Shown here: piece after piece, positions 1-9,220 of the stretch
How positions within the stretch are numbered: the first letter of the stretch is position 1
Layout: the number at the start of each line of letters is the position of its first letter
Origin: Lachnospiraceae bacterium
GTDB taxonomy: Bacteria; Bacillota; Clostridia; Lachnospirales; Lachnospiraceae
Length of the DNA: 64,000 bases
Direction of reading: 5' to 3'
Assembly (NCBI GenBank): GCA_014804675.1
Contig: JAAUZH010000013.1
Location: forward strand, 282,591-346,590
Translations under genes and position numbers: made by a program
Notes under the pieces: model-generated
Databases searched by the model: none
Seen by the model: only the letters and a program-made list of their open reading frames with translations
What the model was told of the DNA's origin: nothing

Positions 1-108
1 TCCAATGGCAAGCCCTGCCGCATCATCTGCTGCAGTATTAATCCTCTTTCCACTGGAAATATGGGAATATGAATCATAAATTCCACTGCTTACAGACATA
101 GTACTCAT
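1..108 (-). CDS. flagellin-like protein, N-terminal fragment (runs off window)
   Basis: Only the first 36 codons are present; the gene continues beyond base 1. The segment ISSGKRINTAADDAAGLAI (residues 17-35) is the hallmark of the flagellin N-terminal D0/D1 helix, which packs against the C-terminal helix in the filament. Compared with ordinary flagellins the lead before this motif is very short and lacks the usual MxINHNxxA start, so this may be an atypical flagellin or flagellin-like surface protein. The ATG at 108 is supported by an AGGAGGTG ribosome binding site four bases upstream. The promoter upstream is of the sigma-A type. Without the C-terminus, filament function cannot be judged. 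Confidence 0.8.
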   Translation of the reverse strand, partial: MSTMSVSSGIYDSYSHISSGKRINTAADDAAGLAIG

Positions 109-158
109 AAACACACCTCCTTTTGTGAACCACTAAATCCGCTATTTATGATAATTAT

Positions 159-187
159 ATTATATATTCTTTTTCCATATATTACAA
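159..187 (-). promoter_or_regulatory. sigma-A-type promoter of the flagellin-like gene
   Basis: On the minus strand TTGTAA (182-187), a 17-bp spacer and TATAAT (159-164) match the sigma-A consensus. No flagellar sigma-D motif (TAAA-N15-GCCGATAT) was seen between here and the start codon. The rest of 188-350 shows nothing I can interpret. Confidence 0.6.
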
Positions 188-350
188 CTGGTTCTTGAAA
201 ATATCATTATTCCTTTTTACTTTTAAGGCAAAATACATGGTAACTCCAAATAACATGCTCCACTAAACAAATGCCTATGGAAAAAACCTCTAATTTTCAC
301 GCATAACTCCCTATCTTCTGCACATACTACCCATGAAAGGACGGTGCCCT

Positions 351-503
351 ATGGATTCTAAAAACACAACCAAAACTACCGATTACCAAAACCCCTCAAA
401 TTCTTATGATGACGGAAACATCCCCAAGGAAGACCTTCCCGGAAAGAACGTGATTCCTGATGAGGTTCCCCGTAAGAACGGACCAGGCGGAGAAGGGAAA
501 TAA
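351..503 (+). CDS. small conserved-looking protein, 50 aa
   Basis: An ATG at 351 follows an AAAGGA site (336-341) and opens a 50-codon frame ending in TAA at 501. The product is very hydrophilic and rich in Pro, Gly, Asn and charged residues, with the C-terminal motif VPRKNGPGGEGK. It has no signal peptide or membrane segment. I do not recognise a function; the low complexity suggests an unstructured peptide. It is isolated between two minus-strand genes. A hairpin overlaps its stop codon. Real coding status is likely but unproven; recurrence of the GPGGE tail in relatives would support it. Confidence 0.5.
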   Translation: MDSKNTTKTTDYQNPSNSYDDGNIPKEDLPGKNVIPDEVPRKNGPGGEGK

Positions 504-514
504 TCCCTTTTCCG
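488..514 (+). terminator. possible terminator hairpin at the end of the 50-aa gene
   Basis: An 11-bp stem (488-498 with 504-514, one G-U pair) closes a 5-nt loop that contains the stop codon of the small gene. There is only a weak T-run after it on either strand, so efficiency is doubtful. It also lies just past the 3' end of the convergent MATE gene. Confidence 0.4.
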
Positions 515-534
515 TATTTCCGACAGCTTATTGC

Positions 535-1860
535 TCAAACTTTCATGCTCCTTTTCAACGCAATACAGCCTGCCACATCCGCCAAAAGCCAGCCAATGGG
601 GATTGCCCACCAGATTCCATATACGCCGATTTGGGGAACAGGCGCCAATACATAAGCTAACAGCACTCTCATCCCCAAAGATATTACCGTAAGTACAATG
701 GACATTTCCGGTCTGCCCATTCCCCGAAAGTAGCCATACAACAAAAATAATAAACCGATACCACAATAACAGGCTCCTTCAATCCGCAGATATCCGGTTC
801 CTATTACTACAATTTCCAGCTCTCCTTTTGGAAGAAAGGCTCCCATCAGCCACGGAGACATTATGTAAACGAAAATTGATATTATGACACAAAACAGACA
901 GGATACTCCAATAGCCCATTTTGTTCCCTGCTTTAGCCTTTCCCTTTTATTAGCGCCATGATTCTGAGAGATGAACAAGGAATAGGCATTGGCAAACTCC
1001 TGGGCAGGCATATAAGCCAGCGTATCAATTTTCACCGCTGCTGCAAAAGCAGCCATTACCCCATTTCCAAAGCTGTTTACCAGCCCCTGTATCATCAGGA
1101 TTCCAAAATTCATAACAGACTGCTGGATGCAGGCAGCTACGGAAAACCGCACCACTTCCCATAAGGAATTTCCGTTAACGGAGAAATGCACGCCCAAAGG
1201 ATTTAGCTTTGGGTGAAACAGCACCGTATAAAATCCGATTCCAACACCGGAAAATGCCTGCGCCAGCACAGTGGCTATGGCTGCTCCCTTTATGCCCCAT
1301 GAAAAGGCCGCCACAAACAACAGGTCAAGGACTATGTTAAGCACTGCTGCCGCTGCCAGAAAATATAATGGTGTAAGAGAATTACCCACAGCCCTTAGCA
1401 AATATGCAAAATAATTATATAAGAAAACGAAGAAAATCCCAAAATAAATAATCCACACATACTCCCACATAATCCCATAAACCGATTGTGGAACCTTTAA
1501 CAGCTTTAAAATCAAATCAATTCCCAAAAATGCCGCTCCATTTAACAGAATCGTAATCAGGCAGATAAAAAGAAAGGCGGATTTATTAGCCCTTTGAAAG
1601 CTTTCTTCCTCATTTTTCCCAAAATAAAAAGAAAACAGGGAACTGCTCCCCATACATAACCCTATCAATACAGAGGTCAAAAAGGTCATCAGCGTATAAG
1701 CAGAGCCTACTGCTGCCAGGGCATCCGGTCCTAAAAAACGCCCTACAATCAGGCTGTCCGCTATGTTATAGCACTGCTGCAGCAGGTTTCCCAAAATCAT
1801 TGGAGCCGCAAAAAGCAGCATTGTCTTTATTACATTTCCTTTTGTTAAGTCTTTCTGCAT
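535..1860 (-). CDS. MATE family multidrug/Na+ antiporter
   Basis: 441 aa with about twelve hydrophobic segments. The start MQKDLTKGNVIKTMLLFAAP and the following PMILGNLLQQCYNIADS segment are typical of MATE (multidrug and toxic compound extrusion) exporters of the NorM/DinF class, which expel organic cations in exchange for Na+ or H+. The two halves resemble each other, as in the family. I place the start at 1860 because GGAG lies eight bases before that ATG; the frame is open 16 codons further upstream without a better site. It follows the YyaL-like gene by 63 bp and may be cotranscribed. The substrate cannot be read from sequence. Confidence 0.9.
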   Translation of the reverse strand: MQKDLTKGNVIKTMLLFAAPMILGNLLQQCYNIADSLIVGRFLGPDALAAVGSAYTLMTFLTSVLIGLCMGSSSLFSFYFGKNEEESFQRANKSAFLFICLITILLNGAAFLGIDLILKLLKVPQSVYGIMWEYVWIIYFGIFFVFLYNYFAYLLRAVGNSLTPLYFLAAAAVLNIVLDLLFVAAFSWGIKGAAIATVLAQAFSGVGIGFYTVLFHPKLNPLGVHFSVNGNSLWEVVRFSVAACIQQSVMNFGILMIQGLVNSFGNGVMAAFAAAVKIDTLAYMPAQEFANAYSLFISQNHGANKRERLKQGTKWAIGVSCLFCVIISIFVYIMSPWLMGAFLPKGELEIVVIGTGYLRIEGACYCGIGLLFLLYGYFRGMGRPEMSIVLTVISLGMRVLLAYVLAPVPQIGVYGIWWAIPIGWLLADVAGCIALKRSMKV

Positions 1861-1923
1861 TGTTCTTTCTCCATGTATGAAGTCATTTTTGTATAGAACA
1901 TTTTCCAACTCAAAAAGCAGTTC

Positions 1924-3918
1924 CTATAAGTCTAACTGTTTAAAATCCATTACCGGCGCCCTGCAGGCTCCATTTTCACAAAGGTAATAGACTGCACCGC
2001 TTTCCGGAATGGGATAATTTTTCGTAAAAGGCGCACATTCTGAAAGGCTTTCTGCATTCTCAGGAGTTTTTACCAATACGCACAATTCATTTCGGGGCGT
2101 TTCTTTCAAATACTCCGTCAGTTCTTCCGGCACCTTGCCCTTTACTGCACATATCAGCTCCTTTTTAGGAGAAAAGGCTTTTATCATTGCCAGTAGGGCA
2201 AAGCTGTAGCCTGCCGGATATTCATCCATTTCACCTGCCAGAAATGTAAGCTGCCTCCATGCTGCCTCCTGCCATTTTGTTTCTCCCGTCAATGCTGCAA
2301 GCTCCTGTAAAACCATTGCCGCTGCGGAATTGCCGGAAGGGATGGCTCCGTCATAGGTTTCCTTTGGACGCAAAATCAGCCTTCCCGCATCCTTGGCAGT
2401 CATATAATATCCCCCTTTTTCGTCTGCAAAAAACTCTGTCATATACTCTGCAAGCCTGATTGCTTCCTTCAGATATTTCACGCAAAAGGTAATTCGGTAC
2501 AATTCCAACATTGCCAAAGCATACACCCCATAATCCTCCAGCTGTGCCTGATGTGCGGCTTCTCCATCGAAAAAACGCAGGTACAGATGCCCTTTCTCAT
2601 CCTTCATATGCTCTTCCAAAAAGTTCTCTGCCCCAAATGCCCCATTTAAATACTGCTCCCTGGAAAGAATCCATCCTGCCCGGGCAAGGGCCAGAATGGT
2701 CCAGGCATTCCAGGAAAGCAGGCATTTCTTATCCTTATGAAGCTTCGTACGTTCCCTTCGATAGTCATACAGCTTCTTAATCCTCACATCATCTTCCTTC
2801 CATCCCTTACCGGCCTGCCCAATCCGGTTCGGAATACTCTTTCCCTGAAAATTCCCTTCTTTGGTAATTCCATACAGACGGCAAAATTCCATTCCATCCT
2901 CTTTTCCTAAGACGGATAGCACTTCTTCCCAGGTAAAACAGTAATATTTCCCCTCCACACCGTCGCTGTCCGCATCCTGTCCACAATAGAAACCTCCCTG
3001 TGCATCCGTCAACTCCCTAAGGATATAATCTGCCGTAGAGCACACAATTTGTCCATAATCTTTCTTTCCGGTAATCTGATATGCTTTCAAATAGGCCAAA
3101 ATAAGCAGTGCATTATCATAGAGCATTTTTTCAAAATGAGGAATCAGCCATTTTTCATCAGTAGAATACCGGGAAAATCCACCGCCAATATGATCATGGA
3201 TGCCGCCCCGTGCCATCGCATACAGGGTTTCCTCTGCCATCTTCCCGGCATCCGGAATGTCTTCCATCAGAGAATACTCCATCAGAAATAATAAATTGTG
3301 TGGTGTTGGAAACTTAGGCTCACTGCCAAAACCGCCCCAGCTTTCATCAAACTGCCTCTTAAACTGTTCATATGCCTTTTTTAATACATCCCTTCCCGGT
3401 TCTTTCCTGACCGGGATTCTTCTTTCACAGATTGCTGCCGTTATCTCAGCTCCTGTAATCTGCAGTTCCTCCTTCTCATTTTTCCATAAATCCGCAGCTC
3501 TTTTTAAAATATCCATAAGTCCCGGCTGTCCGTAACGATATTGTTTCGGAAAATAGGTTCCGGCAAAGAAGGGCTTCTGCTTTGGTGTCATGATAATGGT
3601 AAGAGGCCATCCGCCAGAGCCGGTAACCGCCTGGCAGACAGACATATAGACCGCATCAATATCCGGCCGTTCTTCCCTGTCCACCTTGATACAGACAAAA
3701 TCCCTATTGAGCAGCTTTGCGATTTCCTCATCCTCAAAGGATTCATGAGCCATCACATGGCACCAGTGGCAGGTAGAATAGCCAATGCTTAAAAATACCG
3801 GTTTATCCTCCCTTTCTGCTTTTTCAAATGCTTCTTCGCACCAGGGATACCAGTCTACCGGATTTTCTCCATGCTGTAATAAGTACGGAGACTTTTCGTT
3901 TCTTAATCTGTTTGACAT
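1924..3918 (-). CDS. thioredoxin-domain protein, YyaL/SSP411 family (DUF255)
   Basis: 664 aa, a normal length for the YyaL/SSP411 (spermatogenesis-associated 20-like) family. Residues 1-165 form the DUF255 thioredoxin-like domain with [13 protein letters not shown] and the motif C50-H-W-C53. The remainder resembles an (alpha/alpha)6 glycosidase-like barrel, as in N-acylglucosamine 2-epimerases ([28 protein letters not shown]). The biochemical role of the family is not settled. It has no signal peptide, so it is cytoplasmic. AGGAGG sits seven bases upstream of the ATG. It lies between a small conserved gene (84 bp upstream) and MATE (downstream), probably one operon. Confidence 0.9.
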   Translation of the reverse strand: MSNRLRNEKSPYLLQHGENPVDWYPWCEEAFEKAEREDKPVFLSIGYSTCHWCHVMAHESFEDEEIAKLLNRDFVCIKVDREERPDIDAVYMSVCQAVTGSGGWPLTIIMTPKQKPFFAGTYFPKQYRYGQPGLMDILKRAADLWKNEKEELQITGAEITAAICERRIPVRKEPGRDVLKKAYEQFKRQFDESWGGFGSEPKFPTPHNLLFLMEYSLMEDIPDAGKMAEETLYAMARGGIHDHIGGGFSRYSTDEKWLIPHFEKMLYDNALLILAYLKAYQITGKKDYGQIVCSTADYILRELTDAQGGFYCGQDADSDGVEGKYYCFTWEEVLSVLGKEDGMEFCRLYGITKEGNFQGKSIPNRIGQAGKGWKEDDVRIKKLYDYRRERTKLHKDKKCLLSWNAWTILALARAGWILSREQYLNGAFGAENFLEEHMKDEKGHLYLRFFDGEAAHQAQLEDYGVYALAMLELYRITFCVKYLKEAIRLAEYMTEFFADEKGGYYMTAKDAGRLILRPKETYDGAIPSGNSAAAMVLQELAALTGETKWQEAAWRQLTFLAGEMDEYPAGYSFALLAMIKAFSPKKELICAVKGKVPEELTEYLKETPRNELCVLVKTPENAESLSECAPFTKNYPIPESGAVYYLCENGACRAPVMDFKQLDL

Positions 3919-4002
3919 ATACTTTCCTCCTAAAAAGGCTGTTTTTCTGTATAGTGTCTCCCTGTATGCCTATGCTATGCGTTTTCTCCGGCAAGCTTTC
4001 TT

Positions 4003-4212
4003 TCAATATTCCTTGGGAACGGCGCTCAAACCATACATTGCCATGAATGCCTCCAAGTCCTTTTCTCCATTTATCAGCATGATTTCTTCAAATTTTCCGG
4101 TATGGATATTTTTAAAGCCTGCAACCTGCTCTCCGGTGCATATGCTGCAGCGGATTACCGGCTTTTGATTTTCCACATCATATTCCTTCTGCTTGATTTT
4201 CTTATGAAACAT
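4003..4212 (-). CDS. small conserved protein, 69 aa
   Basis: A 69-codon frame encodes a hydrophilic protein with the segment KPVIRCSICTGEQVAGFKNIHTGKFEEIMLI. I recognise the pattern from small Clostridia proteins that databases sometimes mislabel aspartate dehydrogenase; the protein is far too short for that enzyme. The paired Cys-x-x-Cys (residues 22-25) could bind metal, but this is a guess. The start is preceded by a modest GGGATGGGA site. It is the first gene of the probable unit 4212 to 535, transcribed behind a long leader with a terminator-like hairpin. Confidence 0.65.
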   Translation of the reverse strand: MFHKKIKQKEYDVENQKPVIRCSICTGEQVAGFKNIHTGKFEEIMLINGEKDLEAFMAMYGLSAVPKEY

Positions 4213-4290
4213 TTTCCCATCCCTTCATCTATGCATTCACCATCAGCTTAGCAAATTGCATTCCCCATGGCTTCCCATATCCCTATCCGG

Positions 4291-4349
4291 AAAAAATACC
4301 CCTCCTTAAAAGAACCGGTTTCCTACCAGAAACCTTCTACTTCAGGAGG
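4291..4349 (-). promoter_or_regulatory. structured leader hairpin with U-run (candidate attenuator)
   Basis: Read on the minus strand, nested stems pair 4344-4349 with 4301-4306 (CCTCCT/AGGAGG), 4335-4338 with 4311-4314 and 4329-4334 with 4317-4322 (GGTTTC/GAAACC). GGTATTTTTT follows immediately. This has the form of an intrinsic terminator, yet it stands about 80 bp upstream of the 69-aa gene rather than after a gene. An extended -10 (TGATATACT, 4443-4451) further upstream could start a transcript through it. I could not assign it to a known riboswitch class. Nothing interpretable was seen in 4352-4440. Confidence 0.4.
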
Positions 4350-4545
4350 AGCATTCAAAATACTGTTCTTTTCTTAAATCCACTGTGATATATCCCCTGA
4401 ACCGGCAGCAGCGGATAAATAATGCTGATTTGTTATGGATAGAGTATATCACAAAATATTGGAAAATTCATCTTCTTTTCGGAACAATTCCCACAATGAT
4501 GTAACAGTTTTTATTTCTTTTTCAGCCCATCACGGAAAATGGTTA

Positions 4546-4575
4546 TTTACATCCTCCCACACAAAATAGTATAAT
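4546..4575 (+). promoter_or_regulatory. sigma-A promoter of the MoxR/DUF58/transglutaminase operon
   Basis: TTTACA (4546-4551), an 18-bp spacer and a perfect TATAAT (4570-4575) lie about 120 bp upstream of the TTG start of the MoxR gene. Confidence 0.7.
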
Positions 4576-4696
4576 ATCCTCATGCAGCATTTTCGTATGC
4601 CAGATAAGCATACTTCTTTATTCCATACAGGTATTTGGCATCTTTTAAACGGAATGCTAAGATAAATAAAATACATGCTTTAAGGAGGCCTGTTCT

Positions 4697-5629
4697 TTGA
4701 ACCGTTCATTAGAAGCCGTAAAAGAGGAAATCAAAAAAGTATTAAGAGGAAAGGATACCGTTATCGATATGGTGCTCTGCACCCTGTTGGCAAAAGGGCA
4801 TATTTTATTAGAGGATATTCCCGGCGTCGGAAAGACTACTCTTGCCGTTGCCTTATCGAAAACGCTTTCCATGGATTATAAAAGAATGCAGTTTACTCCG
4901 GATGTGCTGCCCAGCGACATTCTGGGCTTTCAAATGTATGATAAGAATACCGGGGAATTTCATTTTATGACAGGGGCTATTTTCTGTAACTTGTTTCTGG
5001 CAGATGAGATCAACCGTACTTCTCCAAAGACCCAGTCCGCTCTGTTGGAGGTCATGGAGGAAAGAAAGGTTACGATAGACGGAAAGACCTCCGATCTTCC
5101 CAATCCTTTTTTTGTTATTGCTACGCAGAATCCCATTGGCGCTTCCGGCACCCAGAAGCTTCCGGATTCCCAGCTTGACCGCTTTTTTGTGCGCTTAAGC
5201 ATCGGCTATCCCGACCGGACAAGTGCAGCAGAAATCCTGATGGGAAAATCATCCGAACAGTTAAGTTCCGTAAATCCGGTCCTTACCATTGATGAGCTGC
5301 TTGCCATGCAGGAACAGACAGAGCGGGTATTCGTAGACAACAGCCTTTATGAATATATTGTAGATCTTGTAGAGAAAACAAGAAACACCAACTATCTGTC
5401 CCAGGGCATCAGCCCAAGGGGAAGCATTGCCATCCTGAAGCTGGCAAAGGCTTATGCCTTCTATAACAATCGGGACTTTTTAACTCCTGATGATATTTTA
5501 TCTGTTTTTTACAGTGTAGCCAACCACCGCCTTATGCTAAGCACTAAGGCAAAAGCAGAGGGACTAAGCGATTATGACGTAATAGAAAGCCTTTTGGGAC
5601 AGGTTCCCGTTCCCAAGCTTTCTAAATAA
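4697..5629 (+). CDS. MoxR family AAA+ ATPase
   Basis: 310 aa, the usual MoxR length. Walker A GVGKTT is at residues 43-48 (after ILLEDIP), Walker B is FLADEINRTSPKTQ, and sensor 1 is FVIATQNP, followed by the C-terminal lid domain. MoxR ATPases act as chaperones that assemble or activate partner proteins, usually encoded beside DUF58 and transglutaminase-like proteins, as here. The start codon is TTG at 4697: it directly follows TAAGGAGG (4681-4688), and the next ATG would cut into the N-terminal helix. It is the first gene of a tight three-gene operon. Confidence 0.93.
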   Translation: MNRSLEAVKEEIKKVLRGKDTVIDMVLCTLLAKGHILLEDIPGVGKTTLAVALSKTLSMDYKRMQFTPDVLPSDILGFQMYDKNTGEFHFMTGAIFCNLFLADEINRTSPKTQSALLEVMEERKVTIDGKTSDLPNPFFVIATQNPIGASGTQKLPDSQLDRFFVRLSIGYPDRTSAAEILMGKSSEQLSSVNPVLTIDELLAMQEQTERVFVDNSLYEYIVDLVEKTRNTNYLSQGISPRGSIAILKLAKAYAFYNNRDFLTPDDILSVFYSVANHRLMLSTKAKAEGLSDYDVIESLLGQVPVPKLSK

Positions 5630-5647
5630 CAGACTTTAGGTGATTCT

Positions 5648-6694
5648 ATGAAACGACTGATACAAAACTGGCTCTCTTATATCATGCTTATGGTTGTCAC
5701 ATTGCTTTTTACCATATATTACAGGCAATCTTTTTTTCTTGTGCTGTTTTTGCTGCTCTGCTTCCTTCCTGTGATTTCCTATTTCTCATGCAGCTATGGA
5801 TTTAAGCATATAACCGTTTCCCTTGCTTCCAAAGCATATATGGCGGATAAGCCTGCCACTCTCCCTCTTTTTGTTACCATTGAAAACGAATCCCATATTC
5901 CCTTTACCCATTTTGAAGTTACCCTTCACAGCTTTTGCTGCTTCTATCCGAAGCAGCAGCTGGAAAAGCTGGTGCTTCCTGCTCATGCCAAAAAGCATTC
6001 GGTCAACTCCTTTCCCATTACCTACAAAAAATCCGGATGTTATCAGACAAAGCTGTTGGAAATCACCACCTATGACTTTTTACAGTTATTCCGCTATTCC
6101 AGACCCTGCAATACCCAGACAGAGGTCCAGATCATGCCCACAGCCACTGGTGAGTTTTCTTATCAAAACAAAATCTACGGAGAAGGCTTCGACGAATATG
6201 AAGAAACCTCCTTAAAGGGAAACGTCTCCTCCAATGTAACGGATGTGCGGGAATACCGGCCCGGTGACAGACTGCAGAAAATCCATTGGAAGCTTTCCGC
6301 CAAATCGGACAACCTTATGGTAAAAGAAAATGAGGCAACTACCTCTAACCGCTTTTTTCTGCTGGCAGAGCTTTACTCACCAGCTGCTTCTTCCTCCGCT
6401 CCACAAGACTTTGATTTATTGGACAAGACCATTGATTATGCTTTTATGCTGGGTAATGAACTGCTTATGGCTGGGGAAAGCTTTTTTCTGGGCTGTTATT
6501 CCATAAAAAGAAACGACTTTTCCACTTTCTTTGTCAGAAATAAAGAGGAGTTCCTCCTTGCCTTTTCCCAGCTTTTTTATGAAAGCACCTATCAGGTGGA
6601 AAATCTGGGCAGGAGCATTTACGAAAAATCCCAGTTGAACCAAGGAACTTTATTGCATATTACCCACAAAGGAGTCGAAGATGTTCTTTTTTAA
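5648..6694 (+). CDS. DUF58 domain protein
   Basis: 348 aa. Two hydrophobic helices (about 11-47) anchor the protein in the membrane. A beta-rich stretch follows, then the DUF58 signature DVREYRPGDRLQKIHW (residues 199-214) and a von Willebrand A-like tail. DUF58 proteins are the standard partners of MoxR ATPases; the complex is thought to act on envelope or redox-enzyme maturation, but its substrate here is unknown. It begins 18 bp after MoxR, and its last 14 bp overlap the next gene, indicating translational coupling. Confidence 0.9.
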   Translation: MKRLIQNWLSYIMLMVVTLLFTIYYRQSFFLVLFLLLCFLPVISYFSCSYGFKHITVSLASKAYMADKPATLPLFVTIENESHIPFTHFEVTLHSFCCFYPKQQLEKLVLPAHAKKHSVNSFPITYKKSGCYQTKLLEITTYDFLQLFRYSRPCNTQTEVQIMPTATGEFSYQNKIYGEGFDEYEETSLKGNVSSNVTDVREYRPGDRLQKIHWKLSAKSDNLMVKENEATTSNRFFLLAELYSPAASSSAPQDFDLLDKTIDYAFMLGNELLMAGESFFLGCYSIKRNDFSTFFVRNKEEFLLAFSQLFYESTYQVENLGRSIYEKSQLNQGTLLHITHKGVEDVLF

Positions 6695-9200
6695 AACGAA
6701 AAAAAACACTATATCCGATGAAACTTTATACGGCTTTTCCTTTCCGGCAGAGCCTGCTTCCTTTACTCCAAACATGGCGGTGCTTTGTACAGTCAAGGCA
6801 ATGCTTGTCTTTTGTGCCACCTGGGGGACAATCGGAGGGCTGCTTTCCGCCTTTTCCATCCGGTATAATTCCGCCCTTGTAATGACGGCTCTTTTGCTGA
6901 TTTCTTTTATTCTGGCATTTTTGCACTATAATGCAGTCATATTCAATATGGTATATCCTGTCCTTTTTGTGATATTTACCTATGCCATCATTCAATGCCG
7001 TATAATTGCCAACAGTGGATTCCAATCCTTTATTTCTGTTTTATTTGAAGAATACAGCTCTTATTTCAACTTATCCTTAAGCAGGGAAGTAACCATAAGC
7101 TTTGGGGACCAGTATCTTGCCATAACCGTTGCCTCCATATTTGTGGGCTTCTTTCTTGCCCTGCTTTTAAACATTGCCATTTCCACGTATATGAGTCTGT
7201 TACTTACATTAATGCTGACATTTCCTCTTTTACAGCTTGCCATATACATTGAAAAGTATCCGGATATTCCCTTTTTGTGCTTTATACTGTCTTCTTATGT
7301 CATAGTGGGGATACTTGGCCGGAGCCGGCACTATGACCTTCCCTTAAAGAAGAAAAAAAGAACCTTTTTCCATGTTACGAAAAAAAAGAAGAAAAAAAGC
7401 TCCTACACGCTGCACAACTATAAGGCAAGCGGTACTATCCTTCTGGAAACTGCCAGCCGGCTGGTTATTTTATCTGCCTTGTTCATGATAGCTTCTTATT
7501 CCCTGTTGATCAATCACGATGCCCAGCAGACCGTTTCCAATAGCCTGAAAGCAAAAACCGATGAATATCTGAAGATTTTTGTACAGTCAGGCTTATCAGG
7601 CTTTTTTGACCGATATTCTGCTACCGGAGGCATCAGCGGAGGCAAGCTGGGAGGCGTCAGCTCTGTCCGTCCGGATTATCAGCCCGATTTAAAGGTTACC
7701 TTTGCTCCTTACAGCTATGATACGATTTACTTAAAGGCCTTTACAGGTGCGGATTATACCGGAAACGAATGGCTTCCTCCTTCTCATTCAGAAGATTCCG
7801 TCAAAAAAATATTCGGGAGTGGTTATGGTTATACAAAGTTTCTGAAATACAGTGCAGGTATCGAAGGAAAAAGACTTGCTTATTTATTTGAACATTCCGG
7901 CAATAATCTGAAAGGTAAGATGAAAATTGAGAATTTAGATGCAGATGCAGATTATTTATACCTGCCTTACTACATTGACTATATATTCGGACAATACCAT
8001 ACAGAACAAAGCATTTTTTCCGGTTCTCTGCCTATAGGCAGCACTTTGGAGGTTTCCTATTATCCTCCTGTAAATGCCGGGCTTTTGACCGGAAGCTTCA
8101 GTGAAACCGAAATCCCGGAATTGTCCTCTTCCTTTCCTCTGAATGCTACACAAATTGAAGAATCCTATTACGAAATCTACAATATGAACAATCAGATTTA
8201 TTACAAAAGTATTCCCCCTTCCTTAGAGCCTGTTTTAAATGAGATACGGGATGAAATCGGCAAGGTAGAGCTTTTGGAAGATCAAATACTATTGATACAG
8301 GATTATCTAAGCCAGAATTATAGCTATTCCATGAGCCCTGGAACCACTCCTGTAAACGAAGATTTTGTCAATTATTTTTTAACGCACCAGAAGCAGGGCT
8401 ATTGTGTTCATTTTGCATCGGCTGCCACTATGCTCTTTCGTTCTTATGGGTATCCGGCCCGATATGTGGAAGGCTATGTGATTACTTTCCAGGATATGGC
8501 AAATGCCCAGGCAATTGACGAACCATATGAGGATTACCTGCAGGGAGATGCTCCTCTCGGCAGGACAGGTGTGATTGAAGCAAATATTACAGACGGAAAT
8601 GCCCATGCCTGGGTAGAAGTTTACAAGGAAGGCTTTGGCTGGATTCCGGTGGAGGTTACTCCGCCCTCCTCCGAGGGAGACAACACTTATTCGGATTTCT
8701 GGGATGTGTTCTCCGGACTGTTTTCCGTATCAGGCACCCAGAATATCACTGCAGGCAATGCAGCCGGAGAAACCGAGCTAAGTAGATGGGATGCTTTCTT
8801 AAGCAGTACTGATCTGATTACCGGTCCAATTTTCCTATTGGCAGGCTGTATGCTGCTTATTCCAATACTGCTTTGGCTATTCCGGAAATTATTTATAATC
8901 CTCAAAATGCTGGCTGCCTTCCAAAAAGGCTCCTATGTTCCAATGCTTTCTTATTATTATCAGAAGCTGGTAAGAAAACTGAAAAAGAAAAAGCTGCTAA
9001 AGGAATCCGATCCTACCCCTGAACAATTAAAGAAGCTTTTGCTTTCTCTGCTTCTGGAAACAAATGGGGATGCTGCGTCTTCTCTGGAGGAATATACAGC
9101 CCTGTTGGAAAAAGGCTGCTATTCCAAAGAAGGACTGTCCAAAGAGCAGGCGCTTACCTTCCGGACAATGACCAGACAATTTATAAAAAGGATTGATTAG
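6681..9200 (+). CDS. membrane transglutaminase-like domain protein
   Basis: 839 aa. Several membrane helices in the first 200 residues and another near 270 are followed by a large extracellular region. A transglutaminase core contains the catalytic Cys575 (KQGYCVHFASAATMLFR), His642 (NAHAWVEVYKEGFGW) and downstream Asp/Glu, then a final membrane helix (about 710-735) and a charged cytoplasmic tail. This is the TgpA-like architecture that accompanies MoxR and DUF58; it probably crosslinks or hydrolyses peptide amides at the cell surface. AAAGGAG precedes the ATG, which lies inside the DUF58 gene. Poly-Lys stretches (KKKKRTFF, KKKKKK) mark a cytoplasmic loop. Confidence 0.9.
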   Translation: MFFFKTKKNTISDETLYGFSFPAEPASFTPNMAVLCTVKAMLVFCATWGTIGGLLSAFSIRYNSALVMTALLLISFILAFLHYNAVIFNMVYPVLFVIFTYAIIQCRIIANSGFQSFISVLFEEYSSYFNLSLSREVTISFGDQYLAITVASIFVGFFLALLLNIAISTYMSLLLTLMLTFPLLQLAIYIEKYPDIPFLCFILSSYVIVGILGRSRHYDLPLKKKKRTFFHVTKKKKKKSSYTLHNYKASGTILLETASRLVILSALFMIASYSLLINHDAQQTVSNSLKAKTDEYLKIFVQSGLSGFFDRYSATGGISGGKLGGVSSVRPDYQPDLKVTFAPYSYDTIYLKAFTGADYTGNEWLPPSHSEDSVKKIFGSGYGYTKFLKYSAGIEGKRLAYLFEHSGNNLKGKMKIENLDADADYLYLPYYIDYIFGQYHTEQSIFSGSLPIGSTLEVSYYPPVNAGLLTGSFSETEIPELSSSFPLNATQIEESYYEIYNMNNQIYYKSIPPSLEPVLNEIRDEIGKVELLEDQILLIQDYLSQNYSYSMSPGTTPVNEDFVNYFLTHQKQGYCVHFASAATMLFRSYGYPARYVEGYVITFQDMANAQAIDEPYEDYLQGDAPLGRTGVIEANITDGNAHAWVEVYKEGFGWIPVEVTPPSSEGDNTYSDFWDVFSGLFSVSGTQNITAGNAAGETELSRWDAFLSSTDLITGPIFLLAGCMLLIPILLWLFRKLFIILKMLAAFQKGSYVPMLSYYYQKLVRKLKKKKLLKESDPTPEQLKKLLLSLLLETNGDAASSLEEYTALLEKGCYSKEGLSKEQALTFRTMTRQFIKRID

Positions 9201-9220
9201 CTTTCGCTAATCAATCCTTT
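9187..9220. terminator. bidirectional terminator shared by two convergent genes
   Basis: A perfect 15-bp stem (9187-9201 with 9206-9220) with a TTTC loop ends in AAA/TTT on each side. Both stop codons (TAG at 9198 on plus, TAA at 9199-9197 on minus) lie inside the left arm, so the convergent genes overlap by four bases and share the terminator. Confidence 0.75.
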
